From positions 22,748,254-22,812,253 of the forward strand of contig OZ025260.1 of NCBI GenBank assembly GCA_964019135.1: a DNA stretch of 64,000 nt, in the 5' to 3' direction. The notes under the pieces are model-generated. The model was not told the DNA's origin. It saw only the letters and a program-made list of their open reading frames with translations, and ran no database searches. The position numbers and the translations under genes are program-made. Source of the DNA: Arenicola marina (taxonomy: Eukaryota > Annelida > Polychaeta > Arenicolidae). The stretch's first letter is position 1, and every line of letters starts with the position of its first letter. Positions 58,309 to 64,000 of the stretch are shown piece by piece.

Positions 58309-59290
58309 AGTCACTAAGGGATCTGATCGAGACCTCACGAGACATGGATACTTAGGACCTCCGTCTAGCATCAACGGCCTGTACGTGCTGCCTACCTTCC
58401 GGTGGCCGATTTCACGTACATAGTTTAGCCGTCTACGGGGCTTAGACGGCTAAAATCGCCCATCATTTTACATGGTAACTTTAGCCGGCGAAGCCCCGTA
58501 CTGCCGTAGTCGGCTGAACTGCGTTCGTGAAATCCACCAGTTGTTTGCCTTCACTCGCTTCACACATGTATAAAATCGGCTAAGGCTGTCTGTGCTTGGA
58601 TGCACAACTCACCGCCGAATTTAATGCGTATTTCAGAAATATAACCGTCAGAGTAGGTTTATGTAATATATTAACCATCAGAGCAGGTCTATGCAATATA
58701 CTAACCATCAGAGTAGGTTTATGTAATATATCAGCATATTAGACAGTTGATAAACTAGAATTCGGTTGTTTCATGGGTGACTGTCTGTCAGTGTTAGGCG
58801 AAATAACGGGGTTTTCCATGTCTTATGACGTAAAAATCATAACGCAACGTATGTCTGCGCGCGGTATCTATGGTTACGTAACAATGCTCCTTATATGGAC
58901 TGAGCAGGCGAGTGCTCCGTTTGTCGTAGAAATGTAAACGTCGATGATTTGCCTCAAAATACAACGCTTTCAACAGTCTCATCGAACGGACTACATGCAT
59001 TATAGAGAGATAAATGTCTTATCTTTAACTATGTTATGATTTTATATTTAGGATTGCCTGGACTAGAGCAAACAAAAAATAGTTTCACACCAACTCGATT
59101 CTTCACGCACAAACCGCGCTGCCAGTCCGTTTCCAACACTCAAACGTTGACTACAATGAGTGCGCGCCACGCAGCTGCAGCAAGGCACCAGCGTGATGCG
59201 CATTCGTTCTAAGAGCACGTGTTTTTATGTTGGTCCCCAAATGACCTAAACTGGAAATAGAACCCGCAAGACCTGTACAGCCCTTATTCA
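58309..59290. repeat. Duplicate of 51-850
   Basis: Colinear with the window's first 850 bases. Landmarks are 'catcaacggcctgtacgtgc', 'actgtctgtcagtgttaggc' and 'tggtccccaaatgacctaaa'. It includes the counterpart of the small ORF (59,054-59,212, TTG instead of ATG) and carries an inserted hairpin element. Confidence 0.85.
58403..58539. mobile_element. 137-bp MITE with an empty site in the paralogous segment
   Basis: The insertion separates 'ctaccttccgg' from 'gttgtttgccttcac', which are directly joined at about 141-165. Ends are tggccgatttcacg and cgtgaaatccacca, inverted with two mismatches. The interior is a large imperfect hairpin (tagccgtctacggggctt against aagccccgtactgccgtagtcggct). No target duplication longer than one or two bases is evident. 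No coding capacity; the superfamily is not determined. Confidence 0.8.
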
Positions 59291-61594
59291 AATGCTGAAC
59301 GTGCATGTTTCAAGCTTGTTAGGGGTCTGGAAGGGGTAACCAGTGTCCGGTATCGATTTTTTTTTCTCAAAATTCTCAGTGTCGAATGCAACCAAAGTTC
59401 AGTGTCGTTGTTTTTCATAAATATGTGGCGATGTCGCTTTTTGAGGTCCTCAGTGACGGAATTTGAGGGTTAATGTCGATGTTAATGACAGAAGCCTATT
59501 CTGTAGACCAAATGCAGGGGGAACACACTATTACGACGACCCATATAGTGATCTAATCAGTCAGTATGTCGAAGCTCAAAGGTCCCGTGCTAACATCATG
59601 ACTTGTTATTTTCGCGTTGGAAAACGAATAGCTTTGTCAACAAAATCTAAAGAGAGAAGGTTTTGTTGACAAAGCTAGAAGACTAGAATGCCATATCGTG
59701 AGAATGACCGTGGATGAAAATGTTCCGGGGGGGCACTATTGTACAAATCTGGTGGGGGGGTTCCGCCGGTGCCTTGAGGCTTGAGAGAGCGGATATTTGT
59801 GATGAAAAAGATACCCCTATAGAGCGGACATCTATGATGAAAACGATAGAGCGGGTTGCCGACCGGGAGCGGTTTGCTCGAGACCCTGAAACTAAGGTGT
59901 TAGCGTATTCCCTTCGTAGGGTATATTACGCATTTCCTAGACAAAATCACATATTTAAGTATGCGAATTTTGTGGATAAAACGAAATTCCGTGACAAAAG
60001 TGTCCATTTTGTGAACGGAATACATCTGATGACACGATTGTGCCTCTGACAAAGTAAGTTGACCATGCCAAATGAAAATATAAGCGCCCTCGCATGACGT
60101 GGGATGGATATATATTATATATTGAACAATGAGAGGGCCCCATCGTGTTTACTGCTCTGTAGGGCTGGCTGTTTAACGGACTACGTGGTAAAACTGCCAT
60201 TGTGTGATAGTCCAATAGTGAAGAGTTGGACTTGGCGATCTTCAGAGATATGGGCGCCAGGGTCCGAGGTATAAACCCAAGCCAGCTTATCATAACATGC
60301 TTAACAACAGAGGGTAGGACAAAGGTAAAATATGGTGGCATATTTGTGGTCCTCGCTATCTCGCATTCACAGATTAATGAAAATCCTTGATCACGGCGGT
60401 CGGCTAATACCCTATTCCCAGTTCACGAAGAATTATTTTCTTCATTCCCAGTTCACGATGAAATTAAAAGCCAAATCCCGAGGAACGCAAATACCTCCTG
60501 CCCCCGCCCTTAACACTGTCCATATCATTATTGGACGTTTTATGGCTTTGTCAACGCTAATATCTGAAATGTTGACACAGGTGTCTGCTTATCAGATAGC
60601 GTCCGGCTTGTCAGCTTCTGCAAGGTTCCAGAATCTCACCTGTTTACTTCTGCAGACCGGGCCTATCCCAGTCACCCAGTCCAAACGGCCACGAAGGGGG
60701 GGGGGGGGGGGGGGGGGGAGAGAGGCGGGGGCCCGCCTGGTGCCGCGACCATACCTCGCTAACTTGCAGGAGTACTAGCGCTCGTAGTAATAAGCGAAAG
60801 AAATAACAGTATGACAGTATTTTTTTAATATGTCAAGTAGTAGCAGGCAGAAGGTAGACATTGGATAGATATTCACATAAATTCAGACCGGGAGCTACTG
60901 AATAACGGGAAATAAATGTAAAGGATATTTAAACACTGTGCAATTATTGTGCATCCAGTACAGAATACGCAAATTGCGGCTAAAGCACGCTGACAAAAAG
61001 TCAGCGTGGTTGGATCTGGTTGGATCTGGGTTGGATCTGTAGAATTGACGTGTAGTCAAGAGCAGCGTATTATAGGCAAGGCTCCCGGGGCAGAGTTCCC
61101 CGGGCATAGTTCGTTCTCTTGCTACTGATAGGAAGTTGTGGACGCGAGACAGTACGGGATTTGTTTTCTTTGATGACGGTTCGGGGGATAAGGCGTTGGG
61201 AGAAATATTATTACTGTTGGCACCAAGCCAGGTAGCCTGCCGCCGACATGGTCATCATACGGGTTAAGCACCCGAAAGCGATATTATGCGCGGGATAAGG
61301 TGATAAGCACCCAGCGATAGTGTTGACACATGCGATAGCGTTGACACATCTAAGAGCGACAATGTTAATACATCCAAGGCGAACCATGCAGTGCATGCAG
61401 TGGTTCGGTTGCATATACATCCAAGGCGGTCCACATCCAAGGAAAAGCGATAAGCACCCAGCGACAATTTTGACACATTCGACATGTTCAAGGCGGCTGC
61501 TGGAGCAAATGTGCTAGTGCATGCAGCGGCATAGGTGGGACAGACAGCTTCATTTTATTAGAAAAGATGAGCGGCGGTACCTAGTGGTGGGTAG
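59291..61594. other. Stretch without a recognisable gene
   Basis: Contains a dispersed 'tacccctatagagcgga' repeat (59,811, also 4,741), a G run of more than 20 at about 60,698, and repeated words 'gataagcacccagcga' and 'ttgacaca' between 61,290 and 61,490. The phrase 'atggtggcatatttgtg' occurs at 60,331 and 61,772 with similar following sequence. Short frames show no recognisable motif. Confidence 0.5.
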
Positions 61595-61686
61595 CCTGGA
61601 AATGAGACGTTAACGTCGTGAGACAGTCTGAGGTATTAAGGTCGATACCTCCGACTGTCGCACTACATTAACGTCTGATTTTCAGG
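61595..61686. mobile_element. Hairpin MITE-like element, 92 bp
   Basis: Two arms of about 41 bases (beginning cctggaaatgagacgttaac and, inverted, cctgaaaatcagacgttaat) are separated by a 10-base loop 'ttaaggtcga'. Most of the sequence is one long inverted repeat. No target duplication was recognised. Confidence 0.6.
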
Positions 61687-62837
61687 ATAAGCGGTGGGCG
61701 GTAATAATGTTGGCCTACACTATTCAACGCGCCATTTGACGTCAGAGAAATTCCGCAATAAATTTGTTACCATGGTGGCATATTTGTGCCACTAGCTATC
61801 TCGCATTCTCGGCTGGCACAAAAATGGGCGATAACGCGAGGGCGAGAAGGCGAGATTGATCTCGCCCTCGCGATCTCGCTCTCGCGTGCGCGTCCCTGTT
61901 TGTGCCTAATCCTGTCAAACATGGTTTGCAAGAGGGCAGGACAAAAAAAACACACGAAACATTGGCATATTGGTATATATTACCACCAATAAATGCCTCA
62001 TGACATTGAAATATTGTTTTCTTTCTTTTTCAACTATTTCATAGACATTTGTCGTGTACACTGATCGCAAAGGAACCACCAACACATGTTACACTTATCA
62101 ATAATAATATTTATTCCACAAAGACGGAACTATACTTGATACTGGCCTAGCTGAAACTACAACCAGCCGCGAACCGGCTCCAAAGTGTACAAGCCGCACG
62201 CAACGAACTAACGTTATCATCGTGTAAACATCATGAGAATGTACCCGTCAACATGGCGAAACAAGACAGAATCAAAACAGTACTTAAAATGCGACTAAAA
62301 ATTATCTGAAAGGTTTTTCTTCACGTTCTGTTGCTGGAGCTGATTTTAATTAACGACACACTATTGGAAGCTCATACAGTATGTTTTCACCAATATAATG
62401 ATTGCCAAATTATAACATAGTATGAAATAAATATAATTTACTGACCACATGGCCTGAACTTGTCAGTGGTTAGATTTACCAGACAACAAATGTGGTTCAT
62501 ATTGAGAAATGTAATGCTGTTTTTTTAATCTACCCCTGGGCAAGGTTCACAATCTAAATTAAAATAATTAGAACACTCCTTAGAAACCCACGAGAGTGAA
62601 AGTACCCACTTTACAAGTCCCTACCCTACCGAATTATTACCACTAATGAATGAAGTTGGGGGAAGACGAGGAGGTGGGGGGGGGGGGGGCATCGAGACTA
62701 AAGCCCCAACTCACAATAATATGGAATTCATATTTCGGGCAGAACGATTCTTCGGCTTCAATAAATGCATTTTCTGGCCAATACTCTTAAGTAATCTCGG
62801 CTTCGTAACAATAACACTAAACTATTTACTATTGGGG
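61687..62837. other. Stretch without a recognisable gene
   Basis: Holds a CpG-rich palindromic patch at about 61,836-61,890 (cgcgagggcgagaa / tctcgccctcgcg) and a G tract at about 62,673. Otherwise AT-rich. Confidence 0.45.
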
Positions 62838-62995
62838 CCTGTACAAAACACGTATATAGAACACGTGGCTCTGTACAGAACACATGTACAGAACACGTGG
62901 GTCTGTACGAAACACGCGTACAGAACACGTGGGTCTGTACAAAACACTTATACAAAACAGAAATTGGGCAATGTACCAAAATACCTCGGTCTGCA
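62838..62995. repeat. Short repeats carrying CACGTG
   Basis: The words 'ctgtacaaaacac', 'gtacagaacacgtg' and 'ggtctgtac' recur about every 15-30 bases, giving several CACGTG hexamers and Thr/Val/Cys-rich frames on both strands. Confidence 0.7.
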
Positions 62996-64000
62996 CAGAG
63001 CACCAGTGTTTTTACTCCACTTCCAATATCTCGTACAGTAACAAGGACAAATAAAGTTTGATGGTATGTGTAGCATTCATGACTTATATATCAATATATC
63101 TTTCTTCGCGTATTTTACATTGTACTACTTACACTAGAGGCCCCTGTACATCTCTTCACTAAAGTATTTTAGATTTCGTCCAGTGTATTCAGAGTTGGTG
63201 GGCGCATGGCCTTCGTGTGGTATTACAATACCGCGATGGACCTCATACCATTTAGGTCCGTTTCTCAGTTTAACCGATTTTCCCCACGCGCTAATCTGAC
63301 AGATAAGCAATCACACAAGTAGGCAAAACAACATGTCAAAACACCTACATCTGACACACATGACAGGCTAAACCTGTGGCGGGAACAACGAAATCCGGAA
63401 AAAAATAAGATTATATTCACAATGTATACCTAATCATAACAGTAAGGATATAGGAATTGCAATTAAATGCCAACGGATTTCCTCGTATCTTCTACTTGCC
63501 AAGCATAAATCACTCAAAACGCCCACAGACTACTCCTACACCAGAGGAACTGGTGTAGAAACTGGTGTAAGAATTAATTAAATGCCACATACAGTACGTT
63601 CACACGCCACATGTACGTTCCTTGGAAAACATACGAATGGAAGCTTACATTTAGGGGAACATATAACGCAGCCAAACTGTCACCAGGCACCAAATGTCAT
63701 AACACACCCATTATAGCTCATTACCATGCGGTCACCTGCATTCCCGCTCAGCGTTAACTCACTCTCAGACGCTATCCGTCGTCGCTGAAATTGAGCAAAA
63801 CGTGAGCATTTAACAACCTACAGCAGCCTCCACATGGGAGATAAGATTACACGTTAAGCCCATCCCAAGAAGAATGAACGAACCTCTCACTACCCGTTTT
63901 GCTATAAACTCTCCCAGAACTCTCTCAGTCTCCAAGCCACGCCACGACCATGGAGAGGGCGTTATCTAGTGTCTTCCCGTTGGCGGCTTCCCATTGGCCA
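62996..64000. other. Stretch without a recognisable gene
   Basis: AT-rich DNA. A small inverted repeat ctacaccag / ctggtgtag lies near 63,537-63,560. Nothing else recognised. Confidence 0.45.

Overview
The window looks like metazoan, probably invertebrate, nuclear DNA. It has long intergenic stretches, many satellites and small transposons, a truncated non-LTR retrotransposon, and large single-exon genes of an animal-type architecture. I cannot name the species.

The coding content is essentially one gene family in several states. Each member combines a cold-shock-like nucleic-acid-binding domain, a ZNFX1-type SF1 helicase, an NFX1-type Cys/His-rich region and two C-terminal PARP-like ADP-ribosyltransferase (ART) domains. 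The copy at 51,238-57,588 (-) is an intact 2,116-residue ORF. The copy at 17,910-24,584 (+) has the same layout plus about 24 heptads resembling the RNA polymerase II CTD, but three single-base frame changes break it. The copy at 6,625-8,107 (-) is a truncated, frameshifted C-terminal pseudogene. A fourth scrap of the last ART domain lies at about 25,326-25,512. All copies have, on their 3' side and in the same relative orientation, arrays of one 29-bp satellite family, so gene and satellite seem to have been duplicated together. The segment upstream of the intact gene (58,309-59,290) is repeated at 51-850, so the window may be part of a larger array of such units.

Layout. 1-850: repeated upstream segment. 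850-5,050: mostly featureless, with a G-rich tract and a tRNA-derived element. 5,050-8,107: satellite plus pseudogene. 8,107-11,680: CACGTGAA-rich and 133-bp repeats and an inverted-repeat/CCTGGGCTAG region. 11,683-13,800: orphan satellite copy with a clean 175-bp higher-order repeat. 14,400-17,700: 90-bp repeats and a hAT-like MITE. 17,910-25,815: second gene and its satellite. 27,975-43,805: a roughly 15.8-kb, 42-bp minisatellite with nested higher-order structure. 43,806-45,466: RT element bounded by a 14-bp target duplication at the minisatellite edge. 47,478-50,960: shared terminal segment, 37-bp repeats and 29-bp satellite interrupted by a 729-bp Mutator-like element. 51,238-57,588: intact gene. 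58,309-64,000: upstream repeat with a MITE, other hairpin elements and CACGTG-containing repeats.

Functionally, known ZNFX1 and PARP relatives suggest an RNA-binding or innate antiviral (RNA-sensing, ADP-ribosylating) family that is expanding and decaying locally. That is inference from family knowledge; the sequence itself shows only domains and copies.
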